A stretch of DNA of 47,118 nucleotides from CAZFZT01 sp964523675 (GTDB taxonomy: Bacteria > Planctomycetota > Phycisphaerae > Phycisphaerales > SM1A02). Below, in pieces: positions 1-10,640 of the stretch; position 1 is the stretch's first letter; every line of letters begins with the position of its first letter. The translations under genes were made by a program, and so were the position numbers. A model generated the notes under the pieces. The model ran no database searches and was not told the origin of the DNA. It was given only the letters and a program-made list of their open reading frames with translations. The stretch is taken from contig CAZFZT010000016.1 of NCBI GenBank assembly GCA_964523675.1, positions 1 through 47,118 of the forward strand, written 5' to 3'.

Positions 1-1058
1 ACGGTCTGCCCATCGGCGGCGTGCTGGCGACCGACAATGCGGTCATTCCGTATGCAGTGGGAGTCGACATCGCCTGCCGCATGAAGATGACCGTGCTCGA
101 TCTATCGGCCAAGATGATCGAATCCGAGAGCGAGCGCCTGATCGGCGCGATCAATCGCGAAACGCGCTTCGGCATCGGGGCAAAGTTCAACAAGCCGCAC
201 GAGCATCCTGTCATGGATGCGGATTGGTCCGTCACCGCGATCACGAAGCAGAACAAGGACAAGGCGTGGAGCCAACTCGGCACGAGCGGTTCGGGCAATC
301 ACTTCGTCGAGTTTGGCACGCTCACACTCGAGAAGGATGACCTTGGCCTGGATGCCGGAACGTATCTTGCGCTGCTTTCGCACTCCGGCTCGCGCGGCAG
401 CGGCGCGAATGTTGCCGGCTACTACTCGCGGCTGGCCATGTCATTGCATCCGGAACTGCCGAAGCACCTCAAACATCTGGCGTGGCTCGACCTCGACACC
501 GACGCAGGTCAGGAGTACTGGGCAGCAATGAACCTGATGGGCGAGTACGCAGCGGCCAATCATGCAGTGATTCACAAGATGATTGCGCGGCATCTGAAGG
601 CGGATGTGGTTCTCGATGTCGAGAATCATCACAACTTCGCGTGGAAGGAGATGCACGACTTCGGCGACGGCCGGGGCGCTCGCGAGGTGATCGTCCACCG
701 AAAGGGCGCGACGCCTGCGGGCAACGGCGTGCTCGGCATCATTCCGGGTTCGATGGCTTCGCCCGGCTTCGTCGTGCGCGGCAGGGGAGCGCCCGCATCG
801 CTTGAATCCGCCAGCCACGGCGCGGGAAGAGTCATGTCGCGCACCGCCGCCAAGAGCCGCTTCACCTGGTCTGAGGTGAAGAAGCAACTCGCCCAGCGCG
901 GCGTGACACTCATCAGCGCGGGCATCGACGAAGTGCCCGGCGTGTACAAGGACATTCACGAGGTGATGAATCAGCAGCAAGACCTGGTTGATGTCGTGGC
1001 GCGATTCGACCCGCGCATCGTCAAGATGGCGCCACAGGGCGAACGCGCGGAGGACTGA
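1..1058 (+). CDS. rtcB: RtcB-family RNA ligase (5' truncated)
   Basis: RtcB proteins join 2',3'-cyclic-phosphate or 3'-phosphate RNA ends to 5'-OH ends using GTP and Mn2+, in RNA repair or tRNA splicing. The frame is open to the window edge, so the start lies upstream. Visible family blocks are GVDIACRM (canonical GVDIGCGM; the Asp and Cys metal ligands are kept), GSGNHFVEFG, SHSGSRGSG, HRKGATPA, IPGSMASPG and SASHGAGR, which holds the His that takes the GMP adduct. The C-terminus is complete at a TGA. The A/R replacements of the two glycines in the metal motif suggest a divergent RtcB subgroup. The family call is firm; the RNA substrate cannot be told. The 154 bases to the next gene hold nothing recognisable apart from that gene's -10 box. 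Confidence 0.92.
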   Translation, partial: GLPIGGVLATDNAVIPYAVGVDIACRMKMTVLDLSAKMIESESERLIGAINRETRFGIGAKFNKPHEHPVMDADWSVTAITKQNKDKAWSQLGTSGSGNHFVEFGTLTLEKDDLGLDAGTYLALLSHSGSRGSGANVAGYYSRLAMSLHPELPKHLKHLAWLDLDTDAGQEYWAAMNLMGEYAAANHAVIHKMIARHLKADVVLDVENHHNFAWKEMHDFGDGRGAREVIVHRKGATPAGNGVLGIIPGSMASPGFVVRGRGAPASLESASHGAGRVMSRTAAKSRFTWSEVKKQLAQRGVTLISAGIDEVPGVYKDIHEVMNQQQDLVDVVARFDPRIVKMAPQGERAED

Positions 1059-1197
1059 GGTGTACGGACGAGCCGTATGCTGGCAGGCCGTGGTGCGGCC
1101 CGGCCGGCGCAGTGTCGCCTCAACCGCGGGCTTCCGCCACGCGGCTACTGGCTTGGCTCCTTGCTGATGCCGCAGATCACTCGCGCGCTCGAACTCG

Positions 1198-1203
1198 TAT
1201 CAT
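1198..1203 (+). promoter_or_regulatory. -10-like hexamer TATCAT just upstream of the glycosyltransferase start
   Basis: TATCAT ends 9 nt before the ATG at 1213. No -35 hexamer is evident about 17 nt upstream. If this is the -10 box, the transcript begins within a few bases of the start codon. Confidence 0.4.
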
Positions 1204-1212
1204 CTCCACCGC

Positions 1213-2376
1213 ATGGTTCTTTCCGTCCTCGCCCTCATCTTCGTCGGCCTTGCGATCAGTTGGCCTTTGACGGCCCTGCTTATCCGCGTGGGGCATCGGG
1301 CCGGCGTGCTTGATTCGCCCGGCGCGGCTGGGCATGTGAAGACGCTGCGGCCGGTGCCGAACATCGGCGGCATCGCGATCTTCGCAGCGATCTTCGCACC
1401 GCTTGCTGCGGGGATTGCGATCGTGTGGGGCGTCCCCAGCGAGGAGATTATCGAGGTCATTCCCGCCATCGAGCCGCACCTTGACCGTGTGCGCGAGACG
1501 ACGCCGACCGCGCTGGGCCTGCTCATCGCCATGCTGGCGTTGCACATTCTCGGGCTGATCGATGACCGCCGCCCGCTCGGCGCGATGCCCAAACTTGCGG
1601 TGCAGTTCGCCGTCGCCGCAGCCATGGCTGTGTTCTTCGATGTGCGGTTACTGACTGCACTTGATCATGTCATCGGCTTCGCTCCGATACCCAGCATCAT
1701 CTGCAGCGTGTTCTGGATCGTGCTCATGACGAACGCGATCAACTTTCTCGACAACATGGATGGCCTGGCAGCGGGCGTCTGCGCGATCGCCGGCGCCTTC
1801 TTTATGGCCGCCACCATCCTCAACGCGCAGTGGTTCATAGCGGCGACGCTTGCGCTGATGATCGGCGCGCTGATCGGCTTCCTCTTTTTCAACTTTCCAA
1901 GCCGGGGCGGCGCACGGATTTTCATGGGTGATGGCGGCTCGCTGGTTCTGGGTTTCCTGCTGGCCGTCCTCACCGCGCGCACAACGTTTTACAACCCGGA
2001 GGATCCGGCGTATGCGCTTGGAAGCGGGTGGTATGGTGTGTTCATGCCGGTGATTGTGCTCGCCATTCCCATCTATGATTTCATCACGGTGACGGCGATC
2101 CGCATCAGCCAGGGCCGCAGCCCCTTTCATGGCGATCAACGGCACTTCTCCCACCGCCTTGTGCAGCGCGGACTGTCGAAACGCGGCGCGGTGCTGATGA
2201 TCTGGGCGGCGACTGCGGTGACGGCGATCGGCGGAATATCACTTGGTTCCTTGCAGCCGTGGCAGGCGGCTCTCGTCGGCGCGCAGACGATCCTGGTCCT
2301 GATCGTGATCGCCATGCTCGAACATGCCAGCCGACGAAGCGCCGAAGCCCCTCCCAGCAAGGGCGAGCGCGGATGA
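1213..2376 (+). CDS. MraY/WecA-type polyprenyl-phosphate glycosyl-1-phosphate transferase
   Basis: This is an integral membrane enzyme that transfers a sugar-1-phosphate from a UDP-sugar to undecaprenyl phosphate, the first step of a surface polysaccharide or O-antigen. The 387-residue protein has about ten hydrophobic segments. Family motifs in order are the Asp pair LIDDRR (D117, D118), NFLDNMDG (D180, D183), FMGDGGS (D240) and the cytoplasmic histidine motif HFSHR (H311, H314). WecA-type substrates (GlcNAc-1-P or a related sugar) are more likely than MurNAc-pentapeptide, because no cell-wall genes are near and the next gene is an O-antigen-ligase-like protein. Its TGA overlaps the next ATG (ATGA at 2373-2376), so the two are probably translationally coupled. 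No Shine-Dalgarno is seen; a -10-like hexamer sits just upstream. Confidence 0.9.
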   Translation: MVLSVLALIFVGLAISWPLTALLIRVGHRAGVLDSPGAAGHVKTLRPVPNIGGIAIFAAIFAPLAAGIAIVWGVPSEEIIEVIPAIEPHLDRVRETTPTALGLLIAMLALHILGLIDDRRPLGAMPKLAVQFAVAAAMAVFFDVRLLTALDHVIGFAPIPSIICSVFWIVLMTNAINFLDNMDGLAAGVCAIAGAFFMAATILNAQWFIAATLALMIGALIGFLFFNFPSRGGARIFMGDGGSLVLGFLLAVLTARTTFYNPEDPAYALGSGWYGVFMPVIVLAIPIYDFITVTAIRISQGRSPFHGDQRHFSHRLVQRGLSKRGAVLMIWAATAVTAIGGISLGSLQPWQAALVGAQTILVLIVIAMLEHASRRSAEAPPSKGERG

Positions 2377-4604
2377 GCGCGCCCGCCGATGCACATGGCC
2401 GAAGCACTGCACGCGCGCTGCGATGGACCGGTGCGCTCGGGATCGCGGCGATTGCCCTGCTTCGAGCATTGACGGCCTTCGCGCCGCAGGTGTTCTTCGA
2501 TCTTGATCCCGCGATTGATCCGTCGCCACTGGCTGCGCTCGGACCGGCTGGAAGTCTGTGGCTGGATGTGCTGCTTGTGATGGCATGCGCAGCCGCGCTG
2601 CTGGGTGAGTCACTTGCCGGCCGGCCGCTCGAGTGGAAACTGCTTCTGCTCGCTGCGATTCCCGCGCCCGTTGTGCTCTGGCATGGCTGGCATGACCTGG
2701 GCGACCNNNNNNNNNNCCTCTGGCGCGGTTCGACGTGGCTTGCCGGCGCGTTCGCCTTGGTCGCCACCGCGCACCTTGCGCGAGAACGCATCATGCGCAC
2801 CGTGTTGATCGCGGCGCTTCTTGCCCTCATCGGACCGCTGTTCGTGCGCGGCGCTGCGCAGGTGACGATTGAACATGCCGCCACTTTGGCGCAGTTCGAG
2901 CAGAACAAGGAGCAGTTCCTGATGCAGCGCGGCTGGGAACCCGACTCTCCAGCGGCGCAAATCTATGAACGCCGCCTGCGCCAGCCGCAGCCCGTCGGAT
3001 GGTTTGCCACTGCGAATATTTACGCTTCCGTCATGGCGGCGGCGTTCGTCCTACTGCTCGGCTGCGGCGTGAGTCTGCGCGGCAACCGAATCATGTTGAT
3101 GCTGGTGGGCGCGGCTGGGCTGCTCGTTCTCGCTGCGCTTGGGATGACCGGATCGAAGGGCGCGGCGCTCGTGGCTGGATTCGCAGCCATGGCGCTGCTT
3201 GCGCTGCTGCTTCCGCCTTTGAGAAGGGGGAGGCGGCGAGTGGCGACGACGCTCTTGATCGGCCTGCCTGCCCTGGCATTGCTCGGCGTGGTGGCGCGCG
3301 GCCTGCTCCTGCCTGAAGAGTTCCTCCACGAACGCAGTCTGCTCTTCCGCTGGCACTACCTGGTCAGCTCCTTTGACATCTTTCGCCACGCCCCTGTCCT
3401 GGGAGTCGGGCCGGATGGGTATCAGCAGGCGTACACGATGTTTCGCCACCCGCGTAATCCGGAGGAAGTCATCAGCGCCCACTCGGTGTTCGTCGATTGG
3501 CTGTGCATGCTGGGTCTTGCGGCGACAACGTGGATCGTGCTGCTTGTGGCGATGCTCGTTCGCGCAGGTCGAGCGCTTCAGCATGAACCGCAGCGCGGCC
3601 GGACCGACGACATCAACCAGGAGATGCGGCTCTTTGCGGCCGGTGTGACCATCTTCGCGCTCATCCCTGCGATCGCGGTCGAGCAGCATGTACTTGATGG
3701 ACCCCATCTCGCACTGCGCGTGGGGGGCATGGGACTTTATCTGATCCTTGCGATCTTCTTTGGACGCATCCTTCCTGTGATGAGCGATCACGCGCTCCGG
3801 GTCGCCGCCGCAGTGGCCGCAGCGGCGCTGCTCATGCATGGCCAGATCGAGATGACGTTCTTTCAGCCGGGTTCAGTGGTGTGGGCCTTGTGCCTGGTCG
3901 GCATTGCCGGCAGCAGATCGGCGACGCCTTCCGAGGTATCGCTGTACAAAGTGCGTATCCAGAAGCGGGATTGGGCGGCATCGGCAGCGCTCGCGCTGGT
4001 GGCGCTTTGGATTGCGCTCTCCGCCGCATGGCCGGCCGCTTTGCAAGCCGCGCGCATCGCAAACGCTGCCGCCGCGCTCTATGAACCGGCTGATCGTGCA
4101 GCGGAACGCATCGCCCAACGCCGCAGCGCAGCCGCACAACTGGTTGACGCCTATCAAACGCTCACGAGCAACGTCCTGCCGCTTCATGCTGCGATCGCGC
4201 AGCTCGAGAAGGCGGCTGAGGAGCCGATCGACCCCGGCGCGCGGGCACAACTGCTGCGCGAGGCGATTGACATTGCAGACCGCGCAGCCGCACATGGGCG
4301 ATCGTCGACGCTCGGCATTCGCGCAGGGCTTTACGTTCGTCTGGCATTGACGACGGGTGAGGCAAGGCATATGGAGCCGGCGATCGATGACCTGCGACGA
4401 ATCACGAAACATGACCCTCACGGCATCCAGTCTTGGCGCGACCTTGGGCATGTGCTCTGGCTCGCAGGCCGGCGTGATGAGGCCGCGCGGGCCTATGAGC
4501 GGGCGCTTCAGAACAGTGCCGGCTCCGCGCTTGATCCGCTCAAGCAACTGCCTCAAGCAGAGCGCGATGAACTGAGGCGGCGCGTGGAGGAGGGGCAGCG
4601 ATGA
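2373..4604 (+). CDS. O-antigen ligase-like polytopic membrane protein with C-terminal TPR region
   Basis: About 743 residues from the ATG that overlaps the previous stop; an upstream in-frame start would overlap that gene by more than 100 bases. The N-terminal two thirds is a series of hydrophobic helices. A Wzy_C/O-antigen-ligase-like loop (HAPVLGVGPDGY near residue 339, then SAHSVFVDW with H370) resembles the periplasmic loop of WaaL/Wzy enzymes. Residues from about 570 are soluble and repeat-like (Ala-rich helices ending ARAYERAL), consistent with TPRs. Role by context: polymerisation or ligation of the polysaccharide begun by the upstream transferase. Ten Ns at 2707-2716 interrupt it. The frame is open on both sides, but the true gap length, and hence part of the N-terminal membrane domain, is unknown. 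Confidence 0.75.
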   Translation: MSAPADAHGRSTARALRWTGALGIAAIALLRALTAFAPQVFFDLDPAIDPSPLAALGPAGSLWLDVLLVMACAAALLGESLAGRPLEWKLLLLAAIPAPVVLWHGWHDLGDXXXXLWRGSTWLAGAFALVATAHLARERIMRTVLIAALLALIGPLFVRGAAQVTIEHAATLAQFEQNKEQFLMQRGWEPDSPAAQIYERRLRQPQPVGWFATANIYASVMAAAFVLLLGCGVSLRGNRIMLMLVGAAGLLVLAALGMTGSKGAALVAGFAAMALLALLLPPLRRGRRRVATTLLIGLPALALLGVVARGLLLPEEFLHERSLLFRWHYLVSSFDIFRHAPVLGVGPDGYQQAYTMFRHPRNPEEVISAHSVFVDWLCMLGLAATTWIVLLVAMLVRAGRALQHEPQRGRTDDINQEMRLFAAGVTIFALIPAIAVEQHVLDGPHLALRVGGMGLYLILAIFFGRILPVMSDHALRVAAAVAAAALLMHGQIEMTFFQPGSVVWALCLVGIAGSRSATPSEVSLYKVRIQKRDWAASAALALVALWIALSAAWPAALQAARIANAAAALYEPADRAAERIAQRRSAAAQLVDAYQTLTSNVLPLHAAIAQLEKAAEEPIDPGARAQLLREAIDIADRAAAHGRSSTLGIRAGLYVRLALTTGEARHMEPAIDDLRRITKHDPHGIQSWRDLGHVLWLAGRRDEAARAYERALQNSAGSALDPLKQLPQAERDELRRRVEEGQR
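2707..2716. other. Assembly gap (10 Ns)
   Basis: Ten consecutive Ns inside the O-antigen ligase-like gene. A fixed-size run of this kind normally marks a scaffold join of unknown length, so the residues here and continuity of the frame are not established. Confidence 0.95.
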
Positions 4605-4618
4605 CACGAGCGCCGACG

Positions 4619-4624
4619 TATGAT
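4619..4624 (+). promoter_or_regulatory. -10-like hexamer TATGAT upstream of the zinc-finger gene
   Basis: TATGAT matches the sigma-70 -10 consensus at 5 of 6 positions and lies 23 nt before the ATG at 4648, giving a leader of roughly 15 nt. No clear -35 is seen. Confidence 0.3.
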
Positions 4625-4647
4625 GAGACAGTCGCGGTGTGTGATTT

Positions 4648-5016
4648 ATGAGAAAGCCAGGCACTGATGAAAACAACGTGCAGATGTCGGATGTCCTGTG
4701 CGACTTCTGCCGATCCGAGTGGACCGATGAGTTGCCGATGGTCGAAGGTCATCAGGGCAGCTGCATCTGCGGCAAGTGCCTGAGCGTGGCGTACACCGAG
4801 GTGGTTCTACACGGCGGGTCGCGTGCGCCGGACCATTACAAGTGCGTTCTCTGTCTGGAGGCGAATGAAGATCGCGCTGCGCTCGGCCGCGCGGATGAAC
4901 CGGGTTGGCAAAGCCCGCTGCATGAAGAAGCGGTCGCCTGCCGCCGATGCATCAAGCAATCGGCTGGGGTGTTGCAGAAGAGCAATGAATATGAGTGGCG
5001 CAAGCCGATGGAGTGA
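4648..5016 (+). CDS. Small double zinc-finger protein (ClpX C4-like)
   Basis: A 122-residue protein with four Cys pairs: C18/C21 with C41/C44 (preceded by C39), then C66/C69 with C98/C101. This would build two treble-clef or ribbon-type zinc sites. The first half (CDFCRSEWTDELPMVEG, then CICGKCL) resembles the ClpX-type C4 zinc finger, which has CxxC, about 18 residues, then CxxC. There is no AAA+ domain. In ClpX the finger binds adaptors or dimerises; here a protein-binding role is only inference. An alternative start is the Met at residue 13. The gene ends 3 bases before the histidine kinase ATG, so the two are probably co-transcribed and may be functionally linked. Confidence 0.7.
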   Translation: MRKPGTDENNVQMSDVLCDFCRSEWTDELPMVEGHQGSCICGKCLSVAYTEVVLHGGSRAPDHYKCVLCLEANEDRAALGRADEPGWQSPLHEEAVACRRCIKQSAGVLQKSNEYEWRKPME

Positions 5017-5019
5017 GAG

Positions 5020-6633
5020 ATGGTTCCCGGCATTTCACTTGCGAACAAGTGTCAACTGCTCTTCGGCGCGGCTGTGGTCGCGATCGTGGCGGCGGCGCTG
5101 GCGGTGCCGTGGTTCATCACCCCGCGCATCGTGCGCGAGGGCCAGTTCGAGATGGCGCGGCAGCATGCGGACGCCTGGCTGGCCGGCGAGATTCACCTCG
5201 GGCATCTGGAAAGGCAGCGCGGTGTTCCGGCGCCGATCGAGAAGCGCTTCGCTGACGCTGAAAGCGACGCGCTGTGGATCGCGCTGGCCAGGGTGGAGGA
5301 CATCGAGCGCGCGGAAGAGGTTGACCCCTTCCTGCTGACCGCGCTGAGCCGCGCACGGGAGGATGAAGCGTATCGCGAGCAGTTCACCATTGCTCGTGTG
5401 GATGGACAGACGATCTATCGATATGCACGCGTGATCCGCGAGTCGCAGCGGCGCGCCATTCGCGATCCCGCCTTTTCAGGGTTCGCACCAACAGCATTCG
5501 ATCCATCGGTGGCGGATCCCGTCCGCGCGATTCTGCTCATCGATCATCGCAGCCGGCTGGCCGAAGGGCGGCTCCTGCGCAGCCGCGTCTTCATCGTGGC
5601 GGCCGGCCTTGCTGCGATCCTGCTGGCCATTCTTGCGTTCTATCTCATCCTGACCAAACTCATTCTCTCACCCGTGCGCAAGCTGCGCCAGACCGCCGAG
5701 CGCGTGCAGGAAGGCGACCTGACCATCAGGTCGGAGATTCAGACGGGCGATGAGTTCGAACAACTCGCCGAAGCGTTCAACTCGATGCTGGAGCGCGTCG
5801 CCCAGAGCCAGGCGCAGCTGCGGCAGATCAACGAGCAACTGGATCTGAAACTCAATGAACTGGCGGAGGCCAACATCGGGCTCTTTGAATCGAACCGGCT
5901 CAAGAGCGAGTTCCTCGCCAACGTCAGTCACGAACTGCGCACGCCGCTCAATTCGATCATCGGCTTCGCGGAACTGCTTGATGAGATCGCCAAAACGGAA
6001 GGCGCGGCCGACCCGAAGCGCGTCCGCTACATCACGAACATCATCACCAGCGGCCGGTCGCTTTTGGAAATGATCAACGAACTGCTCGATATGGCCAAGA
6101 TCGAAGCGGGGCGAATGGAAGTGAGCATCGAGCCGACAAGCGTGGGCGATCTGGTGGAAGGGCTGGTGACCATCATGAAGCCGCAGGCTGAATCGAAGAG
6201 CGTTCACCTGCAGACGAACATCAGCCCGAACGTTCCGTTGGTCGAAACCGATCGCGGGAAATTGCAGCAGATTCTGTACAACTTCTTATCAAACGCCATC
6301 AAGTTCACGCCCCCCGGCGGGCAGGTGACAATCGCTGCGACGCGCCTCACCAGGCAGGACAATTCGCCGGGCGCGCGGATCAGCGTGACCGACTCCGGGC
6401 CGGGCATCGCCGAAGACATGCAGGATGTGATCTTCGAGAAGTTTCGACAGATCGACGCAAGCCACACGCGCGAGCATCCGGGGACCGGATTGGGTCTGGC
6501 GATTTGCAGGGAACTGGCGCAGATGCTCGGCGCAGCGGTGTCCTTCGTCAGCGAACCGGGCAAGGGCGCGACGTTCTACGTCGACTTGCCGACCACGCAC
6601 CGCGCAGAAGAACCGTTGCCCCTGATGGAGTAG
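5020..6633 (+). CDS. Membrane sensor histidine kinase (HAMP-HisKA-HATPase)
   Basis: A 537-residue two-component sensor. The N-terminal membrane helix is at about 13-31. An extracytoplasmic sensor region of about 155 residues follows with no recognised fold, then a second helix at about 189-212. A HAMP linker (about 212-265) leads to a short coiled coil, the HisKA box SHELRTP with phospho-acceptor H304, an N box around SNAIKF (about 425), then DSGPGI, the F box FEKFRQID and GTGLGLAI of the ATP lid. There is no receiver domain, and no response regulator is encoded in the window, so it is an orphan. The ATG follows the previous stop after 3 bases. The gene converges on the secreted propeller gene, leaving only 28 bases and no visible terminator. 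Confidence 0.93.
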   Translation: MVPGISLANKCQLLFGAAVVAIVAAALAVPWFITPRIVREGQFEMARQHADAWLAGEIHLGHLERQRGVPAPIEKRFADAESDALWIALARVEDIERAEEVDPFLLTALSRAREDEAYREQFTIARVDGQTIYRYARVIRESQRRAIRDPAFSGFAPTAFDPSVADPVRAILLIDHRSRLAEGRLLRSRVFIVAAGLAAILLAILAFYLILTKLILSPVRKLRQTAERVQEGDLTIRSEIQTGDEFEQLAEAFNSMLERVAQSQAQLRQINEQLDLKLNELAEANIGLFESNRLKSEFLANVSHELRTPLNSIIGFAELLDEIAKTEGAADPKRVRYITNIITSGRSLLEMINELLDMAKIEAGRMEVSIEPTSVGDLVEGLVTIMKPQAESKSVHLQTNISPNVPLVETDRGKLQQILYNFLSNAIKFTPPGGQVTIAATRLTRQDNSPGARISVTDSGPGIAEDMQDVIFEKFRQIDASHTREHPGTGLGLAICRELAQMLGAAVSFVSEPGKGATFYVDLPTTHRAEEPLPLME

Positions 6634-6661
6634 GCGCTGAGCGACGTGGTGTGAGCCGCGC

Positions 6662-8062
6662 TCATCCCCAGTTGGCGAGCAGGATGAGCAGGTCGGCTAC
6701 GCCGACGTTGCAGTCGTCATCAAGGTCAGCCGCGCATGTGCCGTCTTTGCCGGGGGTGCAGTCGTCACATTCACCCCACGCAGCGAGAAGCAGAAGCAAA
6801 TCAGGCACGCCGACGGAGCCGTCTCCATCAAGGTCGCCCGGCGTGACCGCGCAGCCGACGCGCGCCGCAACGCGGAACGCATCCTCGCCGCCGACGCTCG
6901 TGAACAGCCCGCCCATGTACATCGCCGGCGGACCGCCTGCTCCAAACGTCTTCGGCACGAGCAGCGACGTCACATCAAGACTCGCGCCGCCATCCACATC
7001 ATCCCATTGCTGAAGCGCAGCATCCCATCTGGCAATGCGATTGAAGGGCTGACCGTCGATGGAAGTGAACCATCCGGCCGCATACAGCGACGGCCCTGAG
7101 CCGTCGTCAAACACCGCAACCGCGCGCACCGCGCCGTTGACGCTCTGCGCCAGCGGCTCCCATGTGCTGCCGTCCCACTTCGCAACATTCGCACCGGGCT
7201 GTCCGTTGACTTGGAAGAACCACCCGCCGACATACAGCGCCGGACCGCCCGGCTCGCCTGCATCGACCGATGTGATGCCATACACATCATCACTCACGCC
7301 GATGCCGAGCGGCGAGAACTGCTTGCCGTCCCAGCGCGCGACCCGCGCGGTTCCCGGCACGCCGTCGGCTATGCCGAAACTGCCTGAGATATACAGTGCG
7401 GGTCCACTGCCATCATCGAAGACGGTCATCGCAATGACGGAAGGAATCGGGAACGGGCCTTGCCGCACGCCGGTGTTGAGTGCGGACCACTGCTTGCCGT
7501 CCCACTTCGCAACATGATTGACCACATTACCGCCCGCATGCGTGAACCACCCGCCTGCAAAGAGGGCGGCGCCATTGCCATCGTCGAAGACAGCCAGCGA
7601 CTCGACGGTCCAATCGACTCCGCTGCCCAGAGGCGACCATTGCTTGCCATCCCACCGCGCGATGAACTGCGTGCCGGGCACGTCGCCGGCGTTCGTGAAA
7701 TCGCCGCCGACGATGAGGTCGCCATCAAACTCGATCATCGCCACGACGCCTTCATTTCCGTTTTCGCCACTGACGCCCGAGCCCAGCGCGTGCCACTGCG
7801 TACCGTCAAAGAGCGCGATGTTCTGAGCCGCAATGCCGCCGATGGACTGGAAGTGTGCGCCGCCGGCGACGAGATTGCCGTTCCATTCCGCAATGGCGCG
7901 AATCTGCGGATGAGGAAAGCCCTCACCGGGCACGCCCGGCTGACCGATCGAGCCGTCCCAGTGCGGCGCACATGATCCGCCGGCTAGAGCAGCGTTTGAC
8001 ACCGTGAGCAAGCCGGCAACCGCCACGACACATCCGATTCCCTTCCATTGCAACTTCTGCAT
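6662..8062 (-). CDS. Secreted beta-propeller protein with dockerin-like C-terminal tail
   Basis: A 466-residue exported protein with a classical signal peptide (KIGC-type n-region, hydrophobic GCVVAVAGLLTVSNA, cleavage near ALA-GG at about 28). Residues about 30-395 are tandem repeats of about 55 residues of the form IARWDGxxWxxLGxGV...VFDDGxGxxLYVGGxF, typical of a Kelch-like or galactose-oxidase-central-like propeller. The last 70 residues hold two copies of a DLDGDGxVGVPDLLLLLxxWG element with Asp-rich calcium-loop spacing, like type I dockerin halves. No cohesin or scaffold is in the window. The start is supported by a very strong purine-rich Shine-Dalgarno at 8064-8080, and TACCAT at 8117-8112 (minus) would give a leader of about 45 nt. 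Function is unknown; surface display or an adhesin is plausible. Confidence 0.82.
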   Translation of the reverse strand: MQKLQWKGIGCVVAVAGLLTVSNAALAGGSCAPHWDGSIGQPGVPGEGFPHPQIRAIAEWNGNLVAGGAHFQSIGGIAAQNIALFDGTQWHALGSGVSGENGNEGVVAMIEFDGDLIVGGDFTNAGDVPGTQFIARWDGKQWSPLGSGVDWTVESLAVFDDGNGAALFAGGWFTHAGGNVVNHVAKWDGKQWSALNTGVRQGPFPIPSVIAMTVFDDGSGPALYISGSFGIADGVPGTARVARWDGKQFSPLGIGVSDDVYGITSVDAGEPGGPALYVGGWFFQVNGQPGANVAKWDGSTWEPLAQSVNGAVRAVAVFDDGSGPSLYAAGWFTSIDGQPFNRIARWDAALQQWDDVDGGASLDVTSLLVPKTFGAGGPPAMYMGGLFTSVGGEDAFRVAARVGCAVTPGDLDGDGSVGVPDLLLLLAAWGECDDCTPGKDGTCAADLDDDCNVGVADLLILLANWG

Positions 8063-8204
8063 CAGTTCCTCCTTCTCCTTTATTCACTTCAGCTGACAAT
8101 TCGATCGATTCATGGTAACAGCTTTGTCGTCCATGTTGAAGTGCGACACGCTCTTTTGAGCCCATGATGACTCCGCCCGCCGAGGGCCCCTTCGCGGTGA
8201 ACCA

Positions 8205-10037
<1,833 letters not shown>

Positions 10038-10047
10038 GGGTGCGCGC

Positions 10048-10053
10048 ACTGTA
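10048..10053 (-). promoter_or_regulatory. -10-like TACAGT before the SLC13 start
   Basis: On the minus strand TACAGT ends 10 nt before the ATG at 10037. It would start transcription close to the start codon. No -35 was recognised. Confidence 0.25.
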
Positions 10054-10129
10054 ACATTGCAGCTACGCAGCCGCTATGAAAGTCGTAGACGAAGTTTCCT
10101 AAAAAAGAGCGCACGCCTTGTGAGCGACC

Positions 10130-10158
10130 TTGATCTTCAATCGCCGCTTCACTACACT
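10130..10158 (+). promoter_or_regulatory. Possible sigma-70-type promoter before the 108-residue gene
   Basis: TTGATC (10130-10135) and TACACT (10153-10158) are spaced by 17 bases, each matching consensus at 4 of 6 positions. They lie in the divergent spacer between the SLC13 gene and the next plus-strand gene. Confidence 0.25.
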
Positions 10159-10185
10159 TAGCACGCACTAACGGATTTGCGACTG

Positions 10186-10512
10186 ATGACGCCTCGGAAC
10201 TCGAACAATCTTGATGCCTTGCTCGGCCAGGATGAGCAGTCGGCCGCGGCCCGCCGGGGCATCTCACGCGCTGAAGCGGCGGCTCGTACGGCGCGCGGCT
10301 CGGCCGGCCGATCGAGTGACGACGCTGAGGCCAGGCGCATCGCCATCCTGAAGCATGAACGGCGCAGGGCGGCCGCACTTGCGCTCAAGCAGCGATCCGG
10401 CCAGAACATCCGCCGGCATGACACGATCGATGCGCCCCAGCAGCCGCAGCAGCTTGCGACGCAGGGTACGCTTTGGCGACGGCTTCTGGCGTTCTTTCGC
10501 CGTACAGGGTGA
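10186..10512 (+). CDS. Hypothetical basic/Ala-rich protein, 108 aa
   Basis: I do not recognise it. From the ATG at 10186 (an in-frame TTG lies 9 bases upstream) it encodes a 108-residue, Arg/Ala-rich, mostly helical and probably soluble protein. A basic C-terminus, RRLLAFFRRTG, could form an amphipathic membrane-associating helix. Codon use resembles the neighbours, with GC-rich third positions. The stop is 2 bases from the end of a small convergent minus-strand gene. The opposite strand is also open over much of this stretch, so strand choice rests on the absence of any better-looking product there. Confidence 0.45.
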   Translation: MTPRNSNNLDALLGQDEQSAAARRGISRAEAAARTARGSAGRSSDDAEARRIAILKHERRRAAALALKQRSGQNIRRHDTIDAPQQPQQLATQGTLWRRLLAFFRRTG

Positions 10513-10514
10513 AA

Positions 10515-10634
10515 TCAATCATCCTCGTCGCCGCCGCCTCGGCTCTCCTGCAATTGCAGAAGCCGCCAGACGAGCAGCCCGACGGCCGACATGCCGATGA
10601 TGGCCAGGACCCAGCGCATGCCGGATCGTATCAT
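10515..10634 (-). CDS. Small single-pass membrane protein, 39 aa
   Basis: This short frame reads MIRSGMRWVLAIIGMSAVGL, then LVWRLLQLQE and an acidic tail (GGGDEDD). That is a basic n-terminus, one hydrophobic helix of about 18 residues, a short amphipathic stretch and an acidic end. Codons are strongly GC3-biased, as in the real genes here. Its start is divergent from the next gene, with only 6 bases between the two start codons. The plus-strand TATCAT box of that gene overlaps this start codon, so expression of the two may be mutually exclusive. Function is unknown; small membrane proteins of this kind often modulate a transporter or protease. Confidence 0.5.
   Translation of the reverse strand: MIRSGMRWVLAIIGMSAVGLLVWRLLQLQESRGGGDEDD
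10629..10634 (+). promoter_or_regulatory. -10-like TATCAT, leaderless spacing
   Basis: TATCAT ends 6 nt before the ATG at 10641, so transcription would start at or next to the start codon. Confidence 0.45.
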
Positions 10635-10640
10635 GGCCGA

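Noticed and set aside
102..980. Long open frames antisense to rtcB and to most other genes
   Set aside because: They follow from high GC at third codon positions. Their products are Arg/His/Ala-rich, lack motifs, and the opposite strand encodes recognised proteins.
10130..10158. TTGATC/TACACT as a firm promoter
   Set aside because: Only 4 of 6 matches in each hexamer, so it is kept as a low-confidence feature only.
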